A DNA stretch of 34,966 nucleotides from assembly GCA_020056965.1 (NCBI GenBank), contig JAGVGT010000009.1, forward strand, positions 1 through 34,966, written 5' to 3'. Shown in pieces: positions 14,306-22,660 of the stretch. The first letter of the stretch is position 1; each line of letters starts with the position of its first letter. The notes under the pieces were generated by a model that saw nothing but the letters and a program-made list of their open reading frames with translations, searched no databases and was not told the DNA's origin. The translations under genes and the position numbers were made by a program. The stretch is from Deltaproteobacteria bacterium (lineage in GTDB: Bacteria > Desulfobacterota > Desulfobulbia > Desulfobulbales > JAGXFP01).

Positions 14306-15061
14306 CTACTTGGTGGTCATCAGGTTATTTACTTTCGTCACACCATGGACGTCGTTGACAAGTTTGTTGACCAGGTTCAGTTCGGCTACGTTGCTGGCCT
14401 TGCCGAACAAAGTGACCACGCCGTCCTTGGTCTCGACCTTGGTGCCGAGGGCGCTGGTTGAGCGGTGAAACAGCAAGGCCATCTTGACCTGGGCGGTGAT
14501 GGAGGCGTCATCAATCTTTTCGCCGACCGTCTGCTTGTCGCCCGGGGTCTTGGCCACGGTCATCTCATTGACTACGTCTTTGACCCCTTCAACATCCTTG
14601 GCATATTCCGTCGTCAGTTCCTTCTGGGCCTGACTGGAAGCCTCGCCGCGCAGGGTCGCGATGCCGTCTTTGACCTCGACCTCGGTCTTTACGGCGCTTA
14701 CACTCCTATGAAACAGCAAGGTGACCTTCACTTTATCGCGGACCCAGGCATCCGAGTTCACGGCGGGGGGCACATCCTTGATTTCCAGTTTGTTCTCGAC
14801 GCTCTTGACGCCGGGCAGACCGGTCAGGGTCTCCTGGGCCAAGGATTTGTGGTATTCACCCGAGACGCTTCCGGTCAAGGTAACGGCGCCGTCCTTGGAG
14901 TCGATTTTGATGTCGTCACCTTGCAGATAGGTCTTGAACACGTAAGATTTCTTGGCGGATGACTCGATGCGGTCGTCGGTTTTTGAGGCGTATACCGGGG
15001 CGCTGAGACCAAGCAAGGCCACCGCGGCGACCACTACGGACAAAGAATGCACAACTTTCAT
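14306..15061 (-). CDS. Secreted protein with three BON domains
   Basis: A 251-aa protein. A signal peptide (1-25, ending SAPVYA-SK) is followed by three BON domains at about 30-95, 105-170 and 185-250. Each ends in the typical GVKSVENKLEI, GVKDVVNEMTV or GVTKVNNLMTT pattern. The second and third share VKVTLLFHRS / VKMALLFHRS, so they arose by internal duplication. BON proteins of this OsmY-like kind are periplasmic and protect against osmotic or envelope stress. AGGAGA lies 7 bp before the ATG. The Spy/ZraP-like gene ends 57 bp upstream and may be co-transcribed. Confidence 0.92.
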   Translation of the reverse strand: MKVVHSLSVVVAAVALLGLSAPVYASKTDDRIESSAKKSYVFKTYLQGDDIKIDSKDGAVTLTGSVSGEYHKSLAQETLTGLPGVKSVENKLEIKDVPPAVNSDAWVRDKVKVTLLFHRSVSAVKTEVEVKDGIATLRGEASSQAQKELTTEYAKDVEGVKDVVNEMTVAKTPGDKQTVGEKIDDASITAQVKMALLFHRSTSALGTKVETKDGVVTLFGKASNVAELNLVNKLVNDVHGVTKVNNLMTTK

Positions 15062-15118
15062 GAAATGTTCTCCTGTCGTTTTCTGGTTTTGTATTAAACA
15101 GTAATTGCGGGATGCTAC

Positions 15119-15478
15119 TTATCGGTCCTTCATGGGCACCATCGTGTTGATTTCCTTGAATTGCTGGTCCGAGAAAATATCCCGCATCTCTTTTATGGCT
15201 TTCAGCATTGCTAGATTATGAATCTTGGTTATTTCGGCAATTTGGTTGACGGCATTGTTGGCGTTTTCCAGATCAAACTTTTTTATTTCCAGTGTTTCCA
15301 TCAATTCAATCTCGGCAATTTTCAGGTCAGCAATAAACTGCGCCTGTTTTTTTTGCATTTCGCTGTGCACCGGCTTGATCTTCTTGATCTGATCATCGCT
15401 AAGCCCCATCTCATAGGCATGCCCGATACACCTGGCCATCATCTCGCTCATTGTATCCATGTATCTAAGATCCATCAT
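15119..15478 (-). CDS. Spy/ZraP-like (LTXXQ-type) protein lacking a visible signal peptide
   Basis: A 119-aa all-helical protein. MGLSDDQIKKIKPVHSEMQ followed by KKQAQFIADLKIAEIELM is typical of Spy/CpxP/ZraP-related periplasmic chaperones or metal sensors, and a second DQQF repeat is near the end. It is Met-rich at both ends (MMDLRYMDTMSEMMARC). Such proteins are normally exported, but the frame is closed by a TAG just upstream and the visible start has no signal peptide or good ribosome site. A neighbouring frame ends in IAGAWADDGS, which could be the remnant of a cleavage site after a frameshift, or may be chance. Function is inferred from resemblance only. Confidence 0.65.
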   Translation of the reverse strand: MMDLRYMDTMSEMMARCIGHAYEMGLSDDQIKKIKPVHSEMQKKQAQFIADLKIAEIELMETLEIKKFDLENANNAVNQIAEITKIHNLAMLKAIKEMRDIFSDQQFKEINTMVPMKDR

Positions 15479-15571
15479 CTGCCCATGCCCCAGCTATGCC
15501 AATTTTATGGACCAGTTCAGCGCAAACTGTCCGAAGCCGCCAGACGAGGCAGCAGGGCCGGCCGGCGCAGG

Positions 15572-15772
15572 TCATTTGCGGAGCAGCGAAATACTGATGG
15601 TGGTTATAGCGGCGGCCCAGATAATCGCTGAGCCGAAACGTTTTTTGGCAATCACGACATAAGGCGAAGAGTCGCAATAGCCGACCGCCTGCCGCAGTTC
15701 CACGAAGCGGCCCAAAAGTCCCAGCAAAAACAAGACGTTAACCACTATCAATCCGACCATTAAATACCACAT
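15572..15772 (-). CDS. Small two-helix membrane protein
   Basis: A 66-aa protein with two hydrophobic helices (about 2-22, MWYLMVGLIVVNVLFLLGLL, and about 47-63, SAIIWAAAITTISISLL) separated by a polar segment RFVELRQAVGYCDSSP. I do not recognise the family. The ribosome site is weak, and the gene is supported mainly by its sequence character and position in the minus-strand envelope cluster. Confidence 0.45.
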   Translation of the reverse strand: MWYLMVGLIVVNVLFLLGLLGRFVELRQAVGYCDSSPYVVIAKKRFGSAIIWAAAITTISISLLRK

Positions 15773-15802
15773 AATTAAATACCCGGCGGACCGTTTATGA
15801 TC

Positions 15803-15834
15803 AGCTTTCCCCGGGGTCCGTACCGGAAAAAGCT
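15803..15834 (-). terminator. Hairpin after the CsbD-like gene
   Basis: AGCTTTTTCCGG pairs with CCGGGGAAAGCT (two G-U pairs) across an 8-nt loop, 26 bp after the csbD-like stop. No T tract follows. Confidence 0.5.
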
Positions 15835-15859
15835 GAGTTTCAAGGGCTGTCAGTGCTCG

Positions 15860-16039
15860 CTATTTCCCTAAAACCTTCTCGACCTGACCGATCTTATTCT
15901 GGACTTTGCCGGTCACCTTTTCGGCGTTGCCTTCCGCCGCCAACTCAGGTTTGTTGCTGATCCTCCCGGCGATCTCCTTGATCGTGCCCTTCAACTCGTG
16001 AAACTTGCCTTCGGCCTGGTCTTTAGTGCTGTCTTTCAT
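15860..16039 (-). CDS. CsbD-family stress protein
   Basis: A 59-aa hydrophilic protein: MKDSTKDQAEGKFHELKGTI, then KEIAGRISNKPELAAEGNAEKV and TGKVQNKIGQVEKVLGK. The K-x-x-Q-x-E-G-K...K-G...G pattern and the ELAAEGNAEKVTGKVQ motif identify the CsbD family, small general-stress proteins without known enzymatic activity. AAGGGAGA lies 6 bp before the ATG. The outer-membrane barrel gene ends 89 bp upstream on the same strand with only a small hairpin between, so both may be expressed from the sigma-54 promoter at 16884-16900. Confidence 0.88.
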   Translation of the reverse strand: MKDSTKDQAEGKFHELKGTIKEIAGRISNKPELAAEGNAEKVTGKVQNKIGQVEKVLGK

Positions 16040-16098
16040 AGCGTGTCTCCCTTCACCCTTCGGGTATAAGTCTCGATGTCTCGTGAACTCGCTTATCT

Positions 16099-16131
16099 GT
16101 ACGAGCAGGCAAGCTGCTCAACTCAGCTTTA
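16099..16131. repeat. 33-bp repeat, copy at the end of the barrel gene
   Basis: It matches 11891-11923 inside cti at 31 of 33 positions. On the minus strand it begins at the stop codon of the barrel gene and folds as GAGCAG-CTTGC-CTGCTC. A further shared stretch (ATAAGTCTCG) lies on the same side of both copies. Confidence 0.6.
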
Positions 16132-16740
16132 GAACCTGAAACCGAGGTTGGCGGTGGTGATAAACCCGTCCAGATTGATGTCCTGGCCACCGAATGAGGG
16201 TTTGGCCCAAAGGTATTTCGCCTCAAGGCCCGCGAACATTTCATTACTGAAATTAAAGTTGACGCCGCCGCCGGCGTGCAATCCGTAGGTAATCTCCGAG
16301 GAACCGCTGAAGTTGCCGGTATTGCCGCTTACGTCCAGATCAGTAAAGTAGGCGCCGATGCCAAACAGGCCGTAAGGCTCGAACGCCCCGATCGGGACCA
16401 GAAACTTGCCGGTCGCGGTTACCGGTATGACTTTCAGCTTGGTTTCACCGGGCTGGGCCTCCGCTGAGCCCTCGCTCTGGAAGTAGCCGGCGCCCAGCTC
16501 CAAGGCCAGCATGGGCAGGAAGTAATGGCCAGCGGCGAGCTCGCCGGAGAATCCCGTCTTGCTGTCTATGCTGGTGGTGCTGCCGCCGTTAAAATCATTA
16601 AGGTCGTTTGACTCACTGGGCGAATAGACCCCAGCCTTGAGAGTCAGATAGTTGGCCGGCTTCTCCGCCGCCAATGCCGGGGTGATAACTCCAGCCAAAC
16701 TGGCGGCGAGAACCAAGGACATCACGCTGTTTGTTTTCAA
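16129..16740 (-). CDS. Outer-membrane beta-barrel protein
   Basis: A 203-aa protein of the small eight-strand barrel type (OmpW/OmpA-like fold). I chose the TTG at 16740 because AAGGAG lies 5-7 bp upstream and it gives a perfect signal peptide, MKTNSVMSLVLAASLAGVIT ending PALA-AE. The mature part alternates in the barrel manner: YLTLKAGVYSPS, GFSGELAAGHYF, LALELGAGYF, FEPYGLFGIGAYF, ITYGLHAGGGVNFNF. It closes with LGFRF, whose final Phe is the outer-membrane assembly signal. ATG 16722 is an alternative start. Ligand or role is unknown. It has the best sigma-54 promoter in the window and a leader beginning with a long hairpin. Confidence 0.88.
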   Translation of the reverse strand: MKTNSVMSLVLAASLAGVITPALAAEKPANYLTLKAGVYSPSESNDLNDFNGGSTTSIDSKTGFSGELAAGHYFLPMLALELGAGYFQSEGSAEAQPGETKLKVIPVTATGKFLVPIGAFEPYGLFGIGAYFTDLDVSGNTGNFSGSSEITYGLHAGGGVNFNFSNEMFAGLEAKYLWAKPSFGGQDINLDGFITTANLGFRF

Positions 16741-16831
16741 AATTTCTCCTTGAGGTAGTAGCAAAATTAGGTTTGTCGATTTTTCGACGGTTGGCGCTTT
16801 TCCTGGACATCCCCTGTGGAAAAAGCCGCCT

Positions 16832-16874
16832 CTTAACTCAGCCGCAAGCACTGCAGTGCTCGGGTGCGGTTAAG
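16832..16874 (-). other. 5'-terminal leader hairpin of the barrel mRNA
   Basis: CTTAAC (16832-16837) pairs with GTTAAG (16869-16874), inner CCGCA with TGCGG, and the centre is the palindrome AGCACTGCAGTGCT. The predicted sigma-54 start (about 16873) falls on the edge of this structure, so the mRNA would begin with it. It may stabilise the message, as 5' stems do for ompA (inference). Confidence 0.6.
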
Positions 16875-16883
16875 TGGGGATAA

Positions 16884-16900
16884 CGCAACTAACGTGCCAA
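16884..16900 (-). promoter_or_regulatory. Sigma-54 promoter of the barrel (and csbD-like) genes
   Basis: On the minus strand it reads TTGGCACGTTAGTTGCG, a full match to the RpoN consensus TTGGCACG-N4-TTGC. GG is at 16898-16897 and GC at 16886-16885. Predicted leader is about 133 nt. Confidence 0.88.
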
Positions 16901-17082
16901 AGATGAAGCTCAGATAGAGTGCGGGCAATTGTCTGATTATACAGGGAAAATTTAAATCTGGAGAGATCGGGGAGGGGTGGCGGGCAGGGAGGAAGCCGCC
17001 ATGTTTAACGTATCCGCTAAATTTGACGGATCACGTTGAGGAAAAATTGCGGACGGGACTTTGAATGAGAAATGCGAACTTA

Positions 17083-17108
17083 GTCATTCCGGCTTTGGCC
17101 GGAATGAC
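17083..17108 (-). terminator. Hairpin after the NtrC-type regulator gene
   Basis: GTCATTCCGGC (17083-17093) is the exact reverse complement of GCCGGAATGAC (17098-17108), with loop TTTG. It belongs to the GTCATTCC-type dispersed repeats. No T tract follows. The region 16901-17146 otherwise shows no gene. Confidence 0.6.
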
Positions 17109-17146
17109 GGAGAAAAACGGCTGAAGATTTGTGTCAATCGGATGCC

Positions 17147-18697
17147 TTATTGCCGGGGAATCTCTAGTTTGCGCATCCGGGCCCGCAGCGTACTGGGGTT
17201 GAGACCAAGGAGTACCGCCGCGCCGTTTTTCCCTTCGATTCGGCCCGCGGTTTTCCGGAGCACCATGAGGATGTGGTCATGCTCCAAGTCGGCCAGGGTC
17301 TTGTCCTCGGAATCTTCCGGATCCTCTTTCTTCAGCCCGGCCGCGAACCGGTCCAAGACCTCCAGTTCGGCCCCCCGACTGATAATCACCGCCCGCTCCA
17401 TGACGCTTTCCAGCTCCCGCACGTTGCCGGGCCAGTGGTATCCCCGCAGGAGCTCCAAGGTTTCTGGCGACACGCTCTCGATCTTCTTGCCCATTTTCTG
17501 GTTGAATTTGGCGACAAAGTGATTGACCAGCAGCGGGATGTCTTCCTTGCGCTGCCGCAGGGGCGGGACCGTGATCGGGAACACGTTGAGCCGGTAAAAG
17601 AGGTCTTCCCGGAACTTGCCGGTGCGGGCCTCTTCCTCAAGATTCCGATTACTGGCGGCGATGATTCGCACATCGGTCTTAATGGTGCGGGGGCTGCCCA
17701 GCCGTTCAAACTCGCCGTCCTGAATGACCCGGAGCAGCTTGGATTGCAGCTCCAGCGGCATCTCGCCGATTTCGTCCAGGAAGATGGTGCCGCCGTCGGC
17801 CAGTTCGAAACGGCCGATTTGTCGGGCATTGGAGCCGGTGAAGGCCCCCTTCTCGCGCCCGAAGAGTTCACTCTCGATCAGATTGGCCGGCAGGGACGCG
17901 CAGTTAACTGTGATCAGCGACCGCTCCTTGCGCGCGCTGCTGCTGTGGATGGCGCGGGCGATCACGCCCTTGCCGGTGCCGGTCTCGCCCGTGAGCAAGA
18001 CCGTCGCATTCATCGGCGCGACCTGCTCAACCCGCAGGAATACCTGGGCGAGGGCCTTGCTTTGGCCAATGATCTCACCGAAGTTGTACTCACGGTCCAC
18101 TTCCTGTTGGAGGTAGACATTCTCGGCCTGGAGCCGGTCCTTAAGCTGTTTTATTTCCGTATAGGAACTCTGGAGCGACTCCTCCGCCCGCTTGCGTTCA
18201 CCGACTTCCTGGGTGAGCTGCGCATTGGCCTTGCGCAGGTCCCCGGTCCGCTCCTGCACTGTCTGCTCCAGCACCTTGTTGTAATTGGCGAGTTGTTTGT
18301 AGAGCAGCCGCACTTCCAGCAGGTTATGGATTCGCGTGGTGACTTCGAGCAGATCGAACGGCTTGCCGATGAAGTCTTTGGCGCCGGCCTGCAAAGCCCG
18401 CAGCTTGTGGCTGGGCTGGGCGGTAATCACCAGGACCGGCAGATAGCCGTCCGGATCGATTTCTTTGAGCCCTTCCATGACCTCGAATCCGTCCAGGTCG
18501 GGCATCTGCAGGTCGAGGAGGATCAGATCGTAGTGGTTTTTACGATGCAGCGCGCAGACCTCCTGGGGACTCATCGTGGAGGCAACGGCGGTGTAACCGG
18601 CTTCGCCCAACAATTGCTCAAGCAGGAGGACATTGGCCTCCTGATCATCAACAATCAGGATATCGGCCTTGAGAATGTCGGACTCGGTGATCATCAT
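17147..18697 (-). CDS. NtrC-family sigma-54-dependent response regulator
   Basis: A 516-aa activator of RpoN holoenzyme. The receiver domain is at about 12-128, with acceptor Asp62 (LILLDLQMPD) and Lys112 (IGKPFD). A coiled coil (about 133-205) follows. The AAA+ domain (about 208-440) has Walker A GETGTGKG (237-244), the sigma-54-contacting GAFTGS loop (284-289) and Walker B GGTIFLDEIGE (302-312). The Fis-type helix-turn-helix is at the end (NGAAVLLGLNPSTLRARMRK). The start overlaps the end of the kinase gene by 4 bp (ATGA), so it is the output partner of that kinase. Its C-terminal two-thirds are almost the same as the regulator at 22661-24388. Confidence 0.95.
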   Translation of the reverse strand: MMITESDILKADILIVDDQEANVLLLEQLLGEAGYTAVASTMSPQEVCALHRKNHYDLILLDLQMPDLDGFEVMEGLKEIDPDGYLPVLVITAQPSHKLRALQAGAKDFIGKPFDLLEVTTRIHNLLEVRLLYKQLANYNKVLEQTVQERTGDLRKANAQLTQEVGERKRAEESLQSSYTEIKQLKDRLQAENVYLQQEVDREYNFGEIIGQSKALAQVFLRVEQVAPMNATVLLTGETGTGKGVIARAIHSSSARKERSLITVNCASLPANLIESELFGREKGAFTGSNARQIGRFELADGGTIFLDEIGEMPLELQSKLLRVIQDGEFERLGSPRTIKTDVRIIAASNRNLEEEARTGKFREDLFYRLNVFPITVPPLRQRKEDIPLLVNHFVAKFNQKMGKKIESVSPETLELLRGYHWPGNVRELESVMERAVIISRGAELEVLDRFAAGLKKEDPEDSEDKTLADLEHDHILMVLRKTAGRIEGKNGAAVLLGLNPSTLRARMRKLEIPRQ

Positions 18698-21600
18698 ATT
18701 GATTCCTTCTCAGCGGTCAAAACTGCTGCCGTTTCTGTATATTTGAGGGCCTCATCCAGCGTATCCATGAACTCGTTGACCTTGATCGGTTTGGTGAGAT
18801 AGCGGAAGAATCCTGCCTCCAGCCCTTTCTCGATGTCGCGCGGCATGGCATTGGCGCTGATCGCAATGACCGGGATCTGGGCGGTCGTGGGGTCTTCTCG
18901 GAGGATTTTCAAGGCCTGAATGCCGCTGATCCCGGGCAGATTGATGTCCATCAGGATTACCGCCGGCCGATGGATGTTGGCCAGGGCGATGCCTTGGGTG
19001 CCATCGATCGCCCCGATCAGGCGCAAATCGGAACGCAGCTCGATGAGCCGCTCGACCAGCTGCATGTTGGCCTGGTTGTCTTCCACGTAGAGCAGGGTGC
19101 GCAATGTTGAGTCCTGCTGAACCGGGACTTGCATTGCCGCCAGCACTTCAGCGTCAGCGGTGGTAATCTGCGGCCTGACCGCCAGAATTAGTTCTATCCA
19201 CAACACAGTACCCACCCCGACCGTGCTTTCCACCCCGATTTCACCGTCCATAAGCTCGATCAGTCGTTTGCTCACCACCAGGCCGATGCCGGTGCCTTCC
19301 TTGGGGCCGGCTTCTTGGCCGAGCCGATTGAACGGCTGGAACAAGTCAGCAATTTTTTCAGGCGACAGGCCTTCACCGGTATCCTGCACGCTGATGCGGA
19401 TCCGGCCCGGACCGCTCACCCGGCAGGTCACTTCGACCTCGCCGTTGGGGCGGTTGTATTTGATCGCGTTGGAAAGCAGGTTGATCAGAACCTGCTTTAC
19501 CCGGGTCCGATCGGCATGGACAAAATACGGGCTTTCGAATTTGGGAAAAATCAGGTGAATGTTGCTCTTTTGCGCCTCGGGTTCGATCATGGTCTGACAT
19601 TCGAGCATGACATCGACCAGCGACATGGGCTCCAGCGACAGCGACATCTTGCCCGACTCGATCAGCGCCAGATCGAGAATTTCGTTGATCAGCTTGAGCA
19701 GGTACCAGCCCGCTTTGAGAATCTGGTCGATACTGGACTTTTCCTTGGGCGACGGCGAACCCTTGTCCAGTAATTGGGCGAAACCGAGGATCGCATTGAG
19801 CGGGGAACGCAACTCGTGGCTCATGCTGGAGAGGAACTCCGATTTGGCGCGGTTGGCCTTTTCCGCCACCCGGGTGGCGTTTTCCAACTCGACGTTTTTA
19901 TCCTGCAGCGCCTGGGTGCTCTCACGCAAGGCCTTCTGCACCGCATACTCCCCGGTAACATCGCGAAAGACCAGGACGGCGCCGATCACCTGGGCGTCAC
20001 GGTCGCGAATCGGCGCGCAACTGTCGGCGATATCGCACTCGCTGCCCCCGCGGGCAATCAACACGGTGTGATTGGCCAGCCCCTGGATGGTGCCATGCGC
20101 CAGGGTTTCGACGACCGGGATCACGGCGGGTTGGCGGGTTTCCTTGTTGATGATCTGAAAAATTTCGTCCACCGGCCGGCCGAAGGCCTCCTCCCGGGTC
20201 CAGCCGGTGAGCTGTTCGGCCAGGGGGTTCAGCAGCGTCACCAGTCCTCCGGCATCGGTGGCGATCACCGCATCGCCGATGGAGTTGAGCGTAACCGCCA
20301 GCCTTTCCTCGCTGACTTGCAGGGTGAAGTTGGTCTGCTGCAGTTGTTTATGCGTCTCCTCCTGAATGTCGAGCAGATGCTGTTTCTCCGCCTCGATCTG
20401 TTTGCGGGCGGTATTGTCGGTGCCGATCAGCAGATAGCCGATGATGGCGTTGTGGGCGTCGCGCAGGGCGGTGACCGAGACGACCGCCGGGAAGCGGCTG
20501 CCGTCCTTACGGATATAGGTCAGCTCATAGATGTCCTCGATGCCCCGCGAGGCCTTGAAAACCAGGGCTTCGAAACCCGGAGTAATCGGGGTTTCCAGCT
20601 CAAGACTAAGGGCCTTGGCGCGGACGATTAATTCCTGCGGATCGGAGATGTCGGCCGGGGTGATCTGGTTCATCACCTCGGCGGCCGTGTAGCCCAACAT
20701 GCGCTCGGCGCCGACATTGAAGATCTGGATGACGCCCTTGGCGTCGGTGGCGACGCTGGCAAAGACAGCGCTGTTGAAAATCGCGCTCTGCAAGGCTCCG
20801 GCCTTGAGCAGCGCTGCTTCGGCCTGCTTGCGGGCGGTGTTGTCGGTGCCGATCAGCAGATAACCGATGATGTCGTTCTGGGCGTCACGCAGGGCGGTGA
20901 CCGAGACGACCGCCGGGAAGCGGCTGCCGTCCTTGCGGATATAGGTCAGTTCGTAGATGTCCTCGATGCCCCGCGAGGCCTTGAAGACCAAGGCCTCGAA
21001 GCCCGGGGTGATCGGGGTTCCGAGTTCAGCGCTGAGCGCCTTGGCCCGGGCGATCACCTCCTGCGGGTCGGAGATGTCGGCCGGGGTGATCTGGTTCATC
21101 ACCTCGGCGGCCGTGTAGCCCAGCATCCGTTCGGCGCCGACGTTGAAGATCTGGATGACGCCCTTGGCATCGGTGGCGATGCTCGAGAAGTTGGCGCTGT
21201 TGAAGATCGCGCTCTGCAAGGCCCCGGCCTTGAGCAGCGCCGCTTCGGCCTGCTTGCGGGCGGTGTTGTCGGTGCCGATCAGCAGATAGCCGATGATGGC
21301 GTCCTGGGCATCGCGCAGGGCGGTGACCGAGACGACCGCCGGGAAGCGGCTGCCGTCCTTGCGGATGTAGGTCAGCTCGTAGATGTCCTCGATGGTGCGC
21401 GAGGCCTTAAAGACCAGGGCCTCGAAGCCCGGGGTAATCGGGGTTTCCAGCTCGGCGCTGAGCGTCTTGGCGCGGGCGATCAGTTCCTGCGGATCGGAGA
21501 TGTCGGCCGGGGTGATCTTATTCATCACCTCGGCGGCCGTGTAACCCAGCATCCTTTCGGCGCCGACGTTGAAGATCTGGATGACGCCCTTGGCGTCGGT

Positions 21601-22239
21601 GGCGATACTCGAAAAGTTGGCGCTGTTGAAGATTGCGCCCTGCAAGGCCCCCCCCTTGGCCAAGGCCGCTTCTGACAGTTTGGCAACCGTGACATCGGCA
21701 ATGGAGGAAAGGATATAACCGTCTTGGCTTTCGCCAGTGTCCACCGCGATGCTCTGCAGTTGGGCATAGACCACCGCGCCGTTTTTTCCGGTAAGTCTTA
21801 TTTCACATCTCTGCGACCCTTCTCTCTGCAAAACCTCTTCGAGGTGACTGGAAAAAATCGCCCGGTCGTCGGCCGCGGCAATAAAACGGCTGAAGGGTTT
21901 GCCGGCCAGCGTTTGCCTTTCCATGCCCAGCAGTTGCGCGCCGGTCAGATTTACCTCCCGGATCACTCCGGCCGCAGCAAAGGTGAAATAGCCAACCGGG
22001 GCAAAGTCGTAGAGTTCGAGATACTTATTTCGCGATAACTCAAAATCTTCCTGGGCCCGGCGCAGCTCTTCATTTTGCATCTCCAGTTCGATCTGGTGGA
22101 CCTGCAGTTCATGAAGCAATCGCCGCGTCTCGTCCTCGGTTCGGAGCGGCAACGCTTCCGGGGCCTGGGTGTTGAGCCGCTCTTCCGCCTGCCGCCGCAG
22201 TTCGGTTGTTTTTCGGCTCTTGTCTTGGTCGGTACTCAT
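18694..22239 (-). CDS. Multi-PAS hybrid histidine kinase with three near-identical PAS modules
   Basis: A 1181-aa soluble sensor. PAS 1 (about 68-188, LYDFAPVGYFTF) resembles the PAS of the 22661 regulator. Three 142-aa modules follow at 197-338, 339-480 and 481-622, nearly identical to each other. PAS 5 is at about 645-770. The kinase core has His808 (SSMSHELRSPLNAILG) and a HATPase domain with GTGIGLVVSKRLIELM. A receiver closes the protein, with Asp1098 (VILMDINLPG) and Lys in TKPIK. AAAGG lies 6 bp before the ATG. It overlaps the NtrC-type regulator gene by 4 bp; together they form a two-component pair that should activate sigma-54 promoters. No membrane segment is seen, so the signal is probably cytoplasmic or membrane-diffusible (redox, gas, small molecule). 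Confidence 0.95.
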   Translation of the reverse strand: MSTDQDKSRKTTELRRQAEERLNTQAPEALPLRTEDETRRLLHELQVHQIELEMQNEELRRAQEDFELSRNKYLELYDFAPVGYFTFAAAGVIREVNLTGAQLLGMERQTLAGKPFSRFIAAADDRAIFSSHLEEVLQREGSQRCEIRLTGKNGAVVYAQLQSIAVDTGESQDGYILSSIADVTVAKLSEAALAKGGALQGAIFNSANFSSIATDAKGVIQIFNVGAERMLGYTAAEVMNKITPADISDPQELIARAKTLSAELETPITPGFEALVFKASRTIEDIYELTYIRKDGSRFPAVVSVTALRDAQDAIIGYLLIGTDNTARKQAEAALLKAGALQSAIFNSANFSSIATDAKGVIQIFNVGAERMLGYTAAEVMNQITPADISDPQEVIARAKALSAELGTPITPGFEALVFKASRGIEDIYELTYIRKDGSRFPAVVSVTALRDAQNDIIGYLLIGTDNTARKQAEAALLKAGALQSAIFNSAVFASVATDAKGVIQIFNVGAERMLGYTAAEVMNQITPADISDPQELIVRAKALSLELETPITPGFEALVFKASRGIEDIYELTYIRKDGSRFPAVVSVTALRDAHNAIIGYLLIGTDNTARKQIEAEKQHLLDIQEETHKQLQQTNFTLQVSEERLAVTLNSIGDAVIATDAGGLVTLLNPLAEQLTGWTREEAFGRPVDEIFQIINKETRQPAVIPVVETLAHGTIQGLANHTVLIARGGSECDIADSCAPIRDRDAQVIGAVLVFRDVTGEYAVQKALRESTQALQDKNVELENATRVAEKANRAKSEFLSSMSHELRSPLNAILGFAQLLDKGSPSPKEKSSIDQILKAGWYLLKLINEILDLALIESGKMSLSLEPMSLVDVMLECQTMIEPEAQKSNIHLIFPKFESPYFVHADRTRVKQVLINLLSNAIKYNRPNGEVEVTCRVSGPGRIRISVQDTGEGLSPEKIADLFQPFNRLGQEAGPKEGTGIGLVVSKRLIELMDGEIGVESTVGVGTVLWIELILAVRPQITTADAEVLAAMQVPVQQDSTLRTLLYVEDNQANMQLVERLIELRSDLRLIGAIDGTQGIALANIHRPAVILMDINLPGISGIQALKILREDPTTAQIPVIAISANAMPRDIEKGLEAGFFRYLTKPIKVNEFMDTLDEALKYTETAAVLTAEKESI
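20374..21651 (-). repeat. Three tandem 426-bp PAS-module repeats
   Basis: Units 21651-21226, 21225-20800 and 20799-20374 each encode a 142-aa PAS module beginning GALQ(G/S)AIFNSA and containing ATDAKGVIQIFNVGAERMLG. Few differences separate them (for example NFSSIA against VFASVA). A fourth copy in the opposite orientation begins at about 34716 and runs off the window. Confidence 0.93.
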
Positions 22240-22455
22240 TATTTACCTTTAATTCATCTTGTGGATCCAGCCCCGCACGAATCTCGACGACCTCGCAATA
22301 AAATCTGCTTACCATCGAACTTCAGCCAAAATTTAAGGCGGACAGCATAGTTTTGTAGAACAAAAACGCTTTATAATCAGTTGTCTTGTTTGCCCTGAGT
22401 GTGGTCGGTTAGCCTTTTGCCAGGCTCACACATCATATGAAATTTGACTGTTTTA

Positions 22456-22547
22456 CTCCCTCACCCGGCCTTCGGCCGCCCTCTCCCGGAGGGCGAGGAC
22501 ACCTGGAAATCTCCCTCTCCCCTTGGGAGAGGGTTGGGGTGAGGGAG
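22456..22547. repeat. Dispersed inverted repeat (CTCCCTCACCC...GGGTGAGGGAG)
   Basis: Arms 22456-22466 and 22537-22547 enclose two further hairpins (CGGCCTTCGGCCG and CCCTCTCC...GGGAGAGGG). This is a common type of intergenic repeat. It sits between the two minus-strand regulator genes and may end the upstream transcript. The rest of 22240-22660 holds nothing I can name. Confidence 0.75.
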
Positions 22548-22660
22548 ATATGAACGTTACAAATTCCTTATCCAGACAACAACGGTTTGCCCTGGGAAAA
22601 GGCTGAAGAGCAGTGGGGCGTTTGGAAAAACGGCGAAAAGCTGCGAACCGCACTCGCTGT

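Noticed and set aside
15486-15502. Minus-strand GG-N10-GC site (TTGGCATAGCTGGGGCA) before the Spy/ZraP-like gene
   Set aside because: The predicted start would fall on the start codon and the -12 part is poor, so it was not called as a promoter.
17273-18802. 509-codon plus-strand frame across the NtrC-type regulator, and similar long frames at 22979-24157 and 19774-20631
   Set aside because: All are antisense shadows of well-recognised signalling genes.
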